Shown here: piece after piece, positions 10,501-18,700 of the stretch
Layout of the letters: every line of letters starts with the position of its first letter
How positions within the stretch are numbered: position 1 is the stretch's first letter
From: Zygaena filipendulae
Lineage: Eukaryota > Arthropoda > Insecta > Lepidoptera > Zygaenidae
Assembly: GCA_907165275.2 (NCBI GenBank)
Contig: OU015675.1
Location: 5,535,501-5,599,500 of the forward strand
Length of the DNA stretch: 64,000 nucleotides
Direction of reading: 5' to 3'
Made by a program: the position numbers and the translations under genes
The notes under the pieces: model-generated
What the model was told of the DNA's origin: nothing
The model's input: only the letters and a program-made list of their open reading frames with translations
Databases searched by the model: none

Positions 10501-11520
10501 TAAATGGAAAATATGATTATATTCTTTACATAATTTTACTAATGATTCTTTTTCTTCTTTGTTTAAATGGTCAATTCTCAATGTTTGTTCTATTTTGTCT
10601 AAACGACTACTATCGTAATTACAATTATTATTTTGTTTATCAACTTTCATTATTCTACTGTCGCTTTGGTCTTTGTTAGTTATAGACTCTAAATGGACCT
10701 TAATTTTGTTTATTTTTATCATCTCATCAGTGGTGTTTAAACAAGCTGTTAACGCATAACTATTATTTACCTTGACAATGCTGGGACATAGATAACAACC
10801 TTTTGTTATCTCTATTTTCTCGGGAATTATTCCTTCATTTAAATCTTTATTTATTATATTAACTGATATTATTTTTTCACATCTTGGCTCAATATAAATA
10901 AACTCATTTTCAATATTATTATTCTCACACATATTTTTCATTATATTATTTTCATTTATTTTTTCAATTTCAGTATTCTCACTATTATTTCCATTTCTCA
11001 TACTTCTGGGGTTATTTATTATGCTTTCAGTTTTCATATTATCGAATAAAATATCATCACAATATATCGCCTCATTATTATTACATTCTAAACTCGCAAT
11101 TATATCATTATTCTTTTTTTCGTCTCTGTATATCATTTTTATAAGGGTACCTAATAATTCAATTTCTCCCTTTTGGAGATTAATAATAGCGTTCATCGTT
11201 TGGAGAAAGTCGCTACCAATTACTCCGTCGCTTTCGATAGGAAAGTTATCAGGTACTATCGAGACAGTATGAATAACCGTATTTGTTCCTATTTGAAATG
11301 AAACGCAAGTATACCCCGTTGTCTCCGTTGGGGACGCATCTTTATCTATTCCTCGTAATTTAAAAATCTTATCTTTATACACTAATGAGTTTTCGTTTAA
11401 CGCGCTTTCTTTAATTAATGTTATTTCTGCTCCTGTATCTATTAAAAATGTGCTTATGTTATCGTTAAATTGTTTGGACATTAATTCAACATAAAGAGAT
11501 ATTTTTGTGTTTACTATCAT
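7591..11520 (-). CDS. pol: Pol polyprotein: protease, RT, RNase H, integrase
   Basis: This 1,309-codon frame copies element RNA and integrates the DNA. Visible domains are an aspartic protease with DTGA at residues 28-31, reverse transcriptase with LDLASGF (D457) and YLDD (519-522), RNase H with TTDAS (D668), E707 and TDHKPLEW (D734), and an integrase HHCC finger (H969, H976, C1006, C1009). The integrase core has D1039, D1099 and E1135, an exact DD35E spacing. A GPY-like WLGPYDI motif lies near residue 1271. No stop or frameshift is seen. The listed start is the first Met, but the frame is open upstream through the gag stop, and translation probably enters at the slippery site at 11,577-11,583. 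The stop overlaps the env signal-peptide ATG. Confidence 0.95.
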   Translation of the reverse strand: MIVNTKISLYVELMSKQFNDNISTFLIDTGAEITLIKESALNENSLVYKDKIFKLRGIDKDASPTETTGYTCVSFQIGTNTVIHTVSIVPDNFPIESDGVIGSDFLQTMNAIINLQKGEIELLGTLIKMIYRDEKKNNDIIASLECNNNEAIYCDDILFDNMKTESIINNPRSMRNGNNSENTEIEKINENNIMKNMCENNNIENEFIYIEPRCEKIISVNIINKDLNEGIIPEKIEITKGCYLCPSIVKVNNSYALTACLNTTDEMIKINKIKVHLESITNKDQSDSRIMKVDKQNNNCNYDSSRLDKIEQTLRIDHLNKEEKESLVKLCKEYNHIFHLEGDSLTATDIVMHEIPLENERPINTKSYRYPEALKEEVHDQVNKLLKDNIIKPSNSPWNSPVWIVPKKEDASGKKKWRLVIDFRKLNDNSIGDVYPLPQINDILDQLGHSKYFTTLDLASGFHQIKMHPRDQAKTAFSVPLGHYEFTRMPFGLKNAPSTFQRLMNNVLVGLQGLKCFVYLDDIVVYGNSLEDHNNKLKEIFERLSKNKLKLQPDKCEFLKREVMYLGHLITQNGVEPDPKKIEAVKNFPIPKNEKDIKSFLGLAGYYRRFIGNFSKLTQPLTKLLKKDIPFIWTSLQQDSFETLKLKLCQKPILQYPDFSKPFILTTDASNYAVGSVLSQNCTDSDLPIAYASRTLNKAEVNYSTTEKELLAIVWSVKHFRPYLYGRQFTIVTDHKPLEWLFNVKDPGSRLVRWRLLLEEYDYKIIYKKGKLNNNADALSRIMPENDMVKINILTRKHESYSSFLEEIKRRPILTKNLEEHRGIPPSNCNKVIFTSCDLDPINEEQLKLYENSISELKARNAKLYDILASRGSNNKLTFFAFTRVNNWEKVSYEDIFNVLKNLRDRLIKENITEFCLENLKPLLNLKWHKIRTILRFLFKDTKILIKVYHNTVVTPKEEDIVKILDECHTNPISGHTGFHKTYKKIKSNYYWKTMKQDIAEFIKKCKSCQENKLNRKKTKQPMEITTTATNAFEKVCLDIVGPLPLTENGNKYILTLQDDLTKFSQAYPLPKHDAETIADCFVRNFICKFGIPEVVLTDQGADFMSNLIKEISKLFKMKKINTSAYHPQSNGALERSHSTLADYLKHYVNEDQNNWDRWIDFAMFSYNTNVHSTTRYTPFELIFGFKACLPSSITKETEFKYSYDNYVDDLLLKLRKSRELARKNIIDSKETNKRLYDKKSRYIEFKIGDKVYLSNEQVRLGKTKKLAKYWLGPYDIIAINSKVNVTLQVKNKKMRVHTNRLKHAFVSG

Positions 11521-11555
11521 AATTCGGCCTCCATCACAAAAGTCCTTGGGGCGGC

Positions 11556-12536
11556 CTACTTCCTTGGACTGTTGGGGTTTAAATTACCGCTCATATTTTC
11601 TCTATTATTATGTGAGTTTGCATAATTATTTGGATTATTCTGCGAAGGTGAATTCGTATTATTATTATACATTCTATTATGAGTAAATCTATTATTGCTG
11701 TTAGGGAATCGACTTCTATAATTATTATTGTTAGGTCTATAATTGCTTGCTGATGGACCATTATAATGATTAAATTGATTACTACGGCAATCTCGGCTAT
11801 AATGTCCTTTTTTGTTACATTTAAAACATGTAATAACGTTATTATTAGGTTGAATAACTCGAATATTTGGGTTAAATCTGCACTGAAAGGCTAAATGTCC
11901 TATTTTATTACAATTAGTACATCTTTTAACGTGGGGAAAATGTCTTTGATTCATTTCCGCTCTAGACATTATTTCTTGTTCTTCAGAAATGGCGATTGAT
12001 ATAGCTTCCTCGAATGTGTTCGGTTTTTGGGACTTTAATAAAATGTGTAATTGTGGTATAAGACCACTAATAAAAATATTTAATGATTGGCTTTTTAAGA
12101 GATCTATATTGGCTTCGCGAGCCTCTTTACTGAGTTTGGGGTCTAACGATTTAATTAATTTAATATAGCAATTTTCGACTCTGTTTGAATAGTTTAAGAC
12201 GGACTCGTTATGTCCTTGTCTACACGAATTTAGTTCCATCTGCCATTGTGCAAATGTTCTTTTTTCTGAATAATTTTCTAAAAGGTGAATTTTTAATTCC
12301 TCCCAATTATTAAACGACCTATTTAACAAAGTTGACCTAATGTTTCCTTCTATTTTAGATAATACTACAGATACGAAAGCTGAACTAAAAATTGGATTTA
12401 TTAATGCGCTTGCGTTGTTACAATTATCGATGAAAACATGAAGATTGGATTTATTTCCGTCATATTTATTTAGCATACGCTCGGCGAGATTAATATCAAT
12501 GAATGCATTTGGGGGTTTCGTTTCGTCTAAAGGCAT
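11556..12536 (-). CDS. gag: Gag polyprotein with two CCHC knuckles
   Basis: This 326-residue protein is the capsid/nucleocapsid precursor. The first ~195 residues are capsid-like. Two CX2CX4HX4C zinc knuckles follow (C206-C219 and C237-C250), then a tail rich in Asn, Ser and Arg. Two knuckles are usual for nucleic-acid-binding nucleocapsids. The ATG at 12,534-12,536 is the first in-frame start after the leader. The gene ends 35 bp before the first Met of pol, which lies in the -1 frame. Confidence 0.92.
   Translation of the reverse strand: MPLDETKPPNAFIDINLAERMLNKYDGNKSNLHVFIDNCNNASALINPIFSSAFVSVVLSKIEGNIRSTLLNRSFNNWEELKIHLLENYSEKRTFAQWQMELNSCRQGHNESVLNYSNRVENCYIKLIKSLDPKLSKEAREANIDLLKSQSLNIFISGLIPQLHILLKSQKPNTFEEAISIAISEEQEIMSRAEMNQRHFPHVKRCTNCNKIGHLAFQCRFNPNIRVIQPNNNVITCFKCNKKGHYSRDCRSNQFNHYNGPSASNYRPNNNNYRSRFPNSNNRFTHNRMYNNNTNSPSQNNPNNYANSHNNRENMSGNLNPNSPRK
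11577..11583 (-). promoter_or_regulatory. Programmed -1 frameshift heptamer TTTAAAC
   Basis: In gag phase the codons read AAT TTA AAC, giving the canonical X XXY YYZ heptamer T TTA AAC. Slipping back one base gives TTT AAA and enters the pol frame, which stays open from here through the pol Met. It lies about 20 nt before the gag stop. Whether a stimulatory RNA structure follows was not tested. Confidence 0.8.
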
Positions 12537-12962
12537 CTTAATATAATATATTTTGTCTTTTTCTAAATTATTATACCTATACGTAGAGTAAAAAAATAAT
12601 CACTTATTCACTTTATGAAGTATTCACTTACGTGGACTTTCTTTGGGGTATTCTTATAACACACAGTTGGCTGCTGGGGAGAAGGGGACGTTTTTCTGGT
12701 TGAGTTCCTTGAAGACCTGCCGGTGGTGCCTCGAAAGACACGATGATCTGCTGCTACTCTGATGTCTGCTGCTGTCTTTTTGCCTCTGCTTGGCTGCACT
12801 CTTCAGCACTTCTTTGTTAATACGTTGATCAGTTGTTTTGATATGTCTCGAGAGACGACTTACGAATAAGTTTTTTATCGAAATTTCTGAATTCTCGTAC
12901 TAAGGCTATCACGCTGACGCGCTCGTTTGCCTTTTGTCTTGTGGATGATTTCAATCCACCAA
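12537..12962 (-). other. Untranslated leader of the LTR element
   Basis: It lies between the primer site and gag. A 63-codon open frame (12,608-12,799) rich in Arg/Ser has no recognisable domain and ends before gag; I treat it as leader, not as a gene. Confidence 0.6.
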
Positions 12963-12979
12963 TCTCACTTCTGACACCA
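12963..12979 (-). other. Primer-binding site, tRNA-Leu type
   Basis: On the minus strand TGGTGTCAGAAGTGAGA starts 3 nt from the LTR. It complements a tRNA 3' end of the form ...CACTTCTGACA plus CCA, which corresponds to a class of insect tRNA-Leu apart from one internal difference. This is from family knowledge, not a database match. Confidence 0.75.
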
Positions 12980-12982
12980 ATT

Positions 12983-13653
12983 TGTTGTGTGCCGACGTGC
13001 CGTAGTCAGAGAGGAGTGAAGACACAATTGATACAACAGACACAGGATTTTATATAGAGTTTATATTATGAACCAGATACTAGGTTATAATAACTACAAT
13101 ATAAAATATAGAATAACTTACGCGAGATCAACTTTACACGCGGGGGGTGTCACTATGACTCGTGTTGCGTGGTTGAAGGTGGGTAACTAACTGACTACTC
13201 CAAACTTCCCTCGCACTAAGCACGACTCTCAAAATAATGAACTACACATTTACAAAAGGTCTTATAACAAAGGTACTGGAACGTTACATAAAAACAATAG
13301 AAACAAAACATCTTTCACTCCAAGGAGCGGTACAGCAAAGGGTGCTGCGTGCAGATGTTACTAACGATAGGTAATTAACTAGCTATTGCTGTTTGTGCTA
13401 CACAATGAACCTTAATAAACCTTTGTCTCATCTAGGTCCTAAAACTGATAAAACCTTTTCTAAAAAAAATACAAGATTCATACTGTAAAACCAATAACAC
13501 AAAGTGAATGAAAACAATGAGAAGAAACTTAGATAATAGCTTAATGTTACCGAACGTGGGAACAATGACGCTTTACAGAATTGAAAAAGAAATATTTAAA
13601 GAAATGTTTACTAATAAAATTTAACATGGCAACAGACCCCACAGTACATTACA
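12983..13653 (-). repeat. 5' LTR (element sense) with promoter
   Basis: Identical by eye to the other LTR (671 bp). A TATATAAA sequence lies on the minus strand at 13,049-13,056, about 600 nt into the LTR. This would place the transcription start and a short R-U5 within the last ~70 bp. The exact start was not determined. Confidence 0.93.
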
Positions 13654-13657
13654 CAGC

Positions 13658-14267
13658 TGTTTTTTTGCAATGGAGGTAGAAGCAGCTATAATTTTAGACC
13701 ATTCCATTTGTCGTATTTTTATTGTTCCCGCCAAAACAAAGTAAATACGGTCTTGCGCCTCGCGTGCGCCATGCAGAATGAGATGGCGTTAGTGTAGCTA
13801 ACACCGCTTAGTGCGCTAAATAACGCGCTAAAACCCTTTGATGTATCCAAAAAACCGACACCCGAGCTATCGCTTAACGTTTAACGTCCTTAGTAATGCC
13901 GTTAGTAAGAAATGTTGGCCACATCTACGTAATGCCTTAATTAGCGCACTAATTTACGCTTTAACACGCACGTGTAGCATTAGTAGTATAACGCTAATTT
14001 TGTGACCCTACAGCGAGAGGACATTTGGGGTTAGGACGTGGCGCAGACCGCTAATAATCCTTATTTATGACCGGGAAGCAAAACACAGCGATTGTAAATA
14101 GTAGGTACTTACGTACAATAATCAGTAAGCACTTTTACATAGATTATACTTGTGTACGTATAATTGTTATAAAAGTGATATGAAGCCGCCGTTTGTACTT
14201 ATACCTACCATCATTTACTAAAAAAAAAACTTTAAACTATTTTTGGTGTGAAATTCTTATCTACTAC
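13658..14267. other. Right flank of the LTR insertion, no gene
   Basis: TTAACG, TTAGCGC and CGCTAAAT words at 13,800-14,000 resemble the left flank at 5401-5570. No open frame of note is present. Confidence 0.4.
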
Positions 14268-14468
14268 AGGCTGTGCCCCGCGGTTTCGCCCGCGGTAATT
14301 TCGGAGTTTCCGCGGGAATTCCGGTATAAAAAGTACCCTATGTCCTTCTCTGTACCCCTGAAAACGTGCATGCCAAATTTAATCCAAATCCGTTCAGCCG
14401 TTTTTGCGTGATTGGGTATCACCATCCAAACATACAAACATCCACACTTTCACATTTTATAATATATA
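14268..14468 (-). mobile_element. Helitron-like element
   Basis: On the + strand it runs GGCTGTGCCCCGCGGTTTCG, CTATGTCCTTCTCTGTACCC, AATCCGTTCAGCCGTTTTTG and then ATCCACACTTTCACATTTTATAATA. It is close to full length. Confidence 0.75.
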
Positions 14469-14470
14469 TA

Positions 14471-14775
14471 TAGCTGTGCCTCGCGATTTACATAATACAT
14501 ACATTACACGGTAATACACATCGTCAGATGTACAGAGCACGACATAGGCTCCTTTTTATCCTGCAATTCCCGCGGGAACTCCCAAGTTTCATCCGCATTA
14601 GTTTGAGAGTTCCCACGGGAATTCTGAGATACATAGTAGTAGGTACCCTATGTCCTTTTCTGTACCCCTCACAGTGTGTATGGAAAATTTCATGATTTAC
14701 CGGCGTTAATTTCGGTCGGTTTCGGTTACAGAGGTTAGCCAGAACAGACAGATAGACATAAACAGTAAAAAATAT
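14471..14775 (-). mobile_element. Helitron-like remnants, rearranged pair
   Basis: A TAGCTGTGCCTCGCG end is followed by a second set of GGGAATTCTGAGATA and CTATGTCCTTTTCTGTACC blocks and a GGTTAGCCAGAACAGACAG tail. This suggests two overlapping truncated copies. Confidence 0.5.
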
Positions 14776-14825
14776 ATAGATATAAATGTATGGATGTACC
14801 TATAGATTATTTATAGATTATGTTA

Positions 14826-14921
14826 ATAAAGTCCACTTCACAACACACAGATCTACTTGATCCCACAGTAAGCTATTATTAGCTTGTGTCGTGGAAACCA
14901 AGCAAACGTGGTATATACTAA
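14826..14921 (-). mobile_element. tRNA-derived SINE copy 1, 3' part
   Basis: CACTTCACAACACACAGATCTACTTGAT and TATTATTAGCTTGTGT match the SINE at 58.9 kb. It is separated from its 5' head by the Helitron-like insertion at 14,922-15,151. Confidence 0.75.
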
Positions 14922-15151
14922 TCTAATATATATAAATCACGTGTCACGTTGTTTGTCCGCGATGGACTCCGAAACTACTGAACGGATTTTGATAAAATTT
15001 TGCAGCCATTCATAATATGGTCCAACTTAAAAGATAGGATAGTTTTTATCCCGGAATTCCCTCGGGAACTGAAGCACATAGAGTACTTTTTTCCCGCAAC
15101 CTCCGCGGGAACTCCGAAATTACCGCGGATGAAATCGCGGGGGACAGCTAG
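14922..15151 (+). mobile_element. Helitron-like element, CACGTGTCACG variant, inside a SINE
   Basis: It starts TCTAATATATATAAATCACG and ends GGGACAGCTAG followed by T. Related 270-280 bp copies are at 34,284 and 43,719. It splits a SINE, and the base before TC is A and the base after CTAG is T, the A/T insertion rule of Helitrons, with no target duplication. Confidence 0.8.
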
Positions 15152-15285
15152 TATAAACACACCCAGACTGGAAAGTGGAACCCTGTGTTCATCACACAAA
15201 GTGCACCCCCACCGGGAATCGAACCCGGAACCTCTTCATTAGCGGGCAGGCATGGTGAGCTACTATGCCAATCGGGTCGTCAAGT
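15152..15285 (-). mobile_element. tRNA-derived SINE copy 1, 5' head
   Basis: Read on the minus strand it has a degraded box A (TGGCATAGTAGC) and an intact box B (GGTTCGATTCC), followed by the AAGTGCACCCCC-complement region. It is a SINE promoter, not a functional tRNA. Confidence 0.8.
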
Positions 15286-15554
15286 ACCTACATATTATGT
15301 TTAAAATTTTAATTAAAGTCAATAGGTAATTGTTTTTAAATTTTAATTGACATGACAGTCATATTGTGTTAACAGTAATCTCGCAATTTTTTGCGCAGAT
15401 TAGTACTACAGAAGGCGTAGATAATCTATACTATGTAGGTATAATAAAAGAGTAGAATCCGCGATTCTGTACATTGAATGTTTTTAACAAAAATCGACAA
15501 GGGGCGATAAAAGAAGAGTAACCAACCATAAAAAAAAGTTTTTAAAATTCTTTT

Positions 15555-15738
15555 CTGTCCGTCTGTCTGTTCGCGATAATCTCCGAATCTACTGAACGGA
15601 TTGTCATGCGGTTTACACAGGTAGATTAAGCTTAGTCTGGAACTACATATAGGCTTTGTTTCATTTTAATCGAATGTCGGGAAAAAAAGTTGTTATATAA
15701 AAACGTTTTACGCGGTTGAAACCGCGCGGCACATCTAG
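15555..15738 (+). mobile_element. Helitron-like element, GTCTGTCTGT variant
   Basis: It opens CTGTCCGTCTGTCTGTTCGCG and ends GCGGTTGAAACCGCGCGGCACATCTAG followed by C. The middle is diverged. Confidence 0.6.
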
Positions 15739-15769
15739 CTATAATACAATACAAGACAAGTAGGTATGT

Positions 15770-16047
15770 CGCATGACGCGTCGCATCCAGCCACGGAAAA
15801 CAACAAATTGCGTCGATCCCTCTCCAACGCACGCGAACCGCGATAACTTTGTCTCGTTCACTCCTACCGCACGAGTGCGACTGAGGCGCAAGCAGCGCTC
15901 GGCAGTACGAACTACTCCGCATAGCGGTGTGGTTGTGAAAGCCGTTTGTAGCGCGTCGAGTGCGTGACGTTTGCTTTGCTTGCTACTTGGCGCCAAGTCG
16001 CCGTCGTGTCGCGCCGTGCGGTGTGCCGTGTACAGTACGTTAACAAA
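15770..16047 (+). promoter_or_regulatory. CpG-rich upstream region of integrase-like gene 1
   Basis: The 280 bp before the gene is markedly richer in CpG and GC than the surroundings and contains no repeat I recognise. It probably holds the promoter and 5' UTR. No clear TATA box was found. The last bases before the ATG (GTTAACAAA) match the paralogue's (GTAAACAAA). Confidence 0.45.
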
Positions 16048-17385
16048 ATGGCGTCGACATATGAGAACAATGTTATTAAATATCAAAAAAAACAACCGAC
16101 ACCATCGACGACGGCGGATGACAATAATTTTGATTATGAAGGCGTAAAAAAATTATTCAACGAAAAACTGGAAGAGTATTTGAATGCCCCGCGCATGCAG
16201 TTTAAAAAATGGACGTTATCCAATATACAAACTATGATAAGAATAATAAAAGAAGGTAAGATCTTACAAGAAGAAGGGAAGCCGTGGTCTAGACACCAGT
16301 GTACGCTGATGCGAAAGTATACGGTTGTCAAAGAGAACGGTGTAGATGTATTGTACAGTAATTTGAACACCAATAGATGTAACCTATTCAGGCGAATTGT
16401 GGCACAAGAAGATTATTTTGACTATATATCAAAAGCTCATAGGAAAACAGGACATATGGGCAAATATTTAACCTACCGAGAACTTCGTTACAAATACGTT
16501 TTACATCCCATAGCGGTAGATTTCTTTATACAATGTTGCAATGTATGCAAAGAAAAACTGATGCATGATGATAGACAAAATACAGACCTAGCCACTTCGA
16601 ATTGCCTACAGGAAACAAACCTCACAACTTCACCTTGCCAGAATGAAACAGATTTAGATTATCATGCACTGATTGGTAATTTTAACCCCTCAATGTTCAA
16701 CAACACCAGACAACCATCAAAGTTCAATCGTTGCGCGTTCATGGGATTTGTAGATATGAGATGGAAGCCAGACGGGTTATTTAATTATTTATTATATTAT
16801 ATTGACAATGAAACTAAATATATATTATTAAGAGCATTGATCTCTATTGAAAAAGAAGACGAAATTTTAATGGAACTGCTAAATATCTTCTTCGATTACG
16901 GACCTCCGCGGGAATTGTACACATCAACGAAAAAAACCAGTGAACAAATAGAGTATTACTTAAGAATCAATTGGTCTGCGTTTAATATTAAAATTGTATG
17001 CTCACCGGGTTTGTTTCAAGGAACATCTAGACACGTTTTAGATATGATTCAAACCTGGATGAGTCAAAATAACTGCAACAATTGGGGATTGGGGTGCAGG
17101 ATATTACAGTATCAAACGAATTGTGTCGTTAAAAAGGACGTATCAGCCTATGAAATGGTATTTAATTTCGCAACACCACAAAGACATGACAAAGACGAAT
17201 CATCAACTTTCGAACAAAATCAGTGTAAAAATGAGAATACAGACGAGGATAGTGAAGATACATCTAATAACGAAGCTACTTGTGAATTTGCACCCTTTGG
17301 TGCAGCTACAGACATATACTATACAAAAGATAGTGACGGAGTACCGTACTTCGGCGAATCGTCAAGAGAACCGACTTTAGAGTAA
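16048..17385 (+). CDS. Domesticated integrase-like protein 1 (KRBA2-like?)
   Basis: This intronless 445-residue protein has no known reaction; it resembles host proteins derived from retroelement or Ginger-type integrases, of which KRBA2 is one. An N-terminal ~120-residue region precedes an HHCC zinc finger (H131, H136, C164, C167) and an integrase-like core starting at FVDMRWKPDG (D236). Where an active enzyme has its second Asp the sequence is PRELYTSTKK, and no third acidic residue fits, so catalysis is probably lost. The acidic C-terminus is low-complexity. I chose the ATG at 16,048 because ACAAAATGGCGTC is conserved at the paralogue's start, although the frame is open to 15,964. A conserved-looking tail lies just past the stop in another frame. 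Confidence 0.75.
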   Translation: MASTYENNVIKYQKKQPTPSTTADDNNFDYEGVKKLFNEKLEEYLNAPRMQFKKWTLSNIQTMIRIIKEGKILQEEGKPWSRHQCTLMRKYTVVKENGVDVLYSNLNTNRCNLFRRIVAQEDYFDYISKAHRKTGHMGKYLTYRELRYKYVLHPIAVDFFIQCCNVCKEKLMHDDRQNTDLATSNCLQETNLTTSPCQNETDLDYHALIGNFNPSMFNNTRQPSKFNRCAFMGFVDMRWKPDGLFNYLLYYIDNETKYILLRALISIEKEDEILMELLNIFFDYGPPRELYTSTKKTSEQIEYYLRINWSAFNIKIVCSPGLFQGTSRHVLDMIQTWMSQNNCNNWGLGCRILQYQTNCVVKKDVSAYEMVFNFATPQRHDKDESSTFEQNQCKNENTDEDSEDTSNNEATCEFAPFGAATDIYYTKDSDGVPYFGESSREPTLE

Positions 17386-17534
17386 ACCAAGATTTTGATA
17401 AGGACCAAAAGAATTTCGCGACGTTAATAAACGACTATAGCAATTCTTCAGAAGCGATACCTATTGAACAAGCATTAAGGGAAATTAATGATGGATTAAA
17501 GCTAAAAATTAATAACAAATTTAATACAAAATAA
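17385..17534 (+). other. Out-of-frame C-terminal extension of gene 1
   Basis: Frame 3 is open from before the gene 1 stop to a TAA at 17,532-17,534 and encodes a segment with IPIEQALREIND. That resembles VIEQELISIENALDLID near the C-terminus of the paralogue. Either a 1 nt shift near 17,345-17,380 truncates gene 1, or a 59 nt mini-intron (GTAAAC at 17,382 to TATAG at 17,440) joins the frames. An AATAAA at about 17,530 overlaps the end. Confidence 0.45.
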
Positions 17535-17730
17535 AAACAACACGTAATATTATTTATTATTGGTCTGTGCTATCACTGATTGGTTTGAATTGTGTGCCAA
17601 GTCCGCTAGGTCTGCCTACTTGAGTTGTTTCCCTATTTGGCTTATCACGACTTCAAACCGGTAGTAGCACAGAACAATAATAATATTATGTGTGTTTTTG
17701 TCTTTTAGACGAATCAGTATTTACAGTACA
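17525..17730. mobile_element. Foldback element, copy 1
   Basis: CACGTAATATTATTTATTATTGGTC..GTGCTATCAC pairs with GTAGCACAGAACAATAATAATATTATGTG. It is related to the larger foldback at 19,229-19,640 and abuts the polyadenylation signal of gene 1. Confidence 0.6.
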
Positions 17731-17841
17731 TGCACAGTTACACGCACACACATATAACGAAACTACGCCTTACCTTGTCAGTCAAACTATTCCGACGCGC
17801 GGAGTGTCACGCTGTAATAATTTCTATTTTTTTAAGAAAAA

Positions 17842-17935
17842 ATGCCGAATTTTGTAGTGAGAGGGTGTAAAAACGAAAATTAAAAAGCAGGATAGAACCA
17901 CATTTTTAATAAAATATCAATTTTATTAATTTATG
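17842..17935 (+). pseudogene. Possible THAP-domain start, frameshifted fragment
   Basis: ATG opens MPNFVVRGCKNEN then TAA; the next frame continues KKQDRTTFLIKY. The order MP..., C.N, K, R-T-F resembles the beginning of a THAP zinc finger with the first Cys replaced and a 1 nt shift. It is too short to be certain and could be chance. Confidence 0.3.
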
Positions 17936-18074
17936 ACAACTTGGAACACAAAACCTCCACAACTTTCATAAGTGTTGCTACTAGTGAGCGTCACAATAGT
18001 CCCCGTTTTTTGGGTAAGTTAATGTGACCTGGAACGTAATGTAACACGTTCATTTAGGTACCTATTTCGATTTT

Positions 18075-18404
18075 AACTTTTTAACCGACTTCCAAAAAGC
18101 AGGAGGTTATGCATTCGATTATATGTATGTTTTTTTTTATGTAGGTTCACCGATTACTCGAAGACGGTTGGACCAATTTCGAAAATTCTTTTTTTGTTTG
18201 AAAGGGTTTACTCTCAATTAGATCCCATTGCCACCAAATCGGGATCTGATGATGTGATCTTGGATAAATCGAGGGAACTCTTCAAAAATAATAAGCACAC
18301 CTATACCGATTTGAATATTTTTTATAGTAAATCGTTCATTTGCTTTCGGAAAGCAAAATTTGAAGAAGTGGAACTGATGATGAAGACCACAGATGATCAT
18401 CGGA
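18075..18404 (+). repeat. ACCGACTTCCAAAAA family sequence
   Basis: TTAACCGACTTCCAAAAAGC with AGGAGGTTATGC and a T-rich run matches shorter copies at 32.7, 36.1 and 49.0 kb. It is a widespread insect repeat; no protein is supported. Confidence 0.5.
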
Positions 18405-18700
18405 ACTACTCAATAATAGGTATTTCACGAGTTCCGATTCGTTAACTTTAAATGGTTCCTAAACAATTTATGCTCGTCACAACTCACAACGTATATGCCA
18501 AAGTGGAACTGAGTGTGATGTACCTACCAGGAGAACTCCTCAAAAATTAACGTCCCTGCATCGAGAAGAGCAATATTTTGTAAAAGATGATGAGTAGTTA
18601 ACTTCAGGCTATTGTAACTTAGATACATTACAAACCGTCTCACTTAAAAGCAAGAAATTAACAAATTTTTACCAAAAAAATTAAAACCGACTTCCAAAAA
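18405..18700 (+). repeat. Tandem unit A, first copy
   Basis: AATAATAGGTATTTCAC, CCTCAAAAATTAACGTCCCTGCATCG and ACAAATTTTTACCAAAAAAATTAAAACCG repeat about 565 bp downstream with a few per cent divergence. Confidence 0.75.

Larger units (their letters stand above)
5575..13653 (-). mobile_element. Complete Ty3/gypsy errantivirus-like LTR retrotransposon
   Basis: The 8,079 bp element reads on the minus strand as LTR, primer-binding site, leader, gag, pol (by -1 frameshift), env remnant, polypurine tract, LTR. LTRs of 671 bp start TGTTGTG on the + strand and end ATTACA. They are identical on reading, which implies a recent insertion. Gag and pol are uninterrupted and all catalytic motifs are present. 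Env is shortened and frame-broken, so extracellular transmission by this copy is unlikely, while intracellular retrotransposition looks possible. A third gene after pol with a pol/env overlap places it with errantivirus-like elements rather than simple gypsy elements. Confidence 0.95.

Noticed and set aside
12608..12799. 63-codon minus-strand frame in the LTR element leader
   Set aside because: Arg/Ser-rich, no domain, ends before gag; treated as leader sequence.
15170..15285. tRNA gene
   Set aside because: Box A and box B are present but no cloverleaf acceptor stem closes; the same body follows at 58.9 kb, so it is a SINE.
15632..16095. Minus-strand frames of 96 and 118 codons opposite the gene 1 upstream region
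   Set aside because: They overlap each other, a Helitron-like end and the gene 1 start; GC-rich sequence lacks stops by composition.
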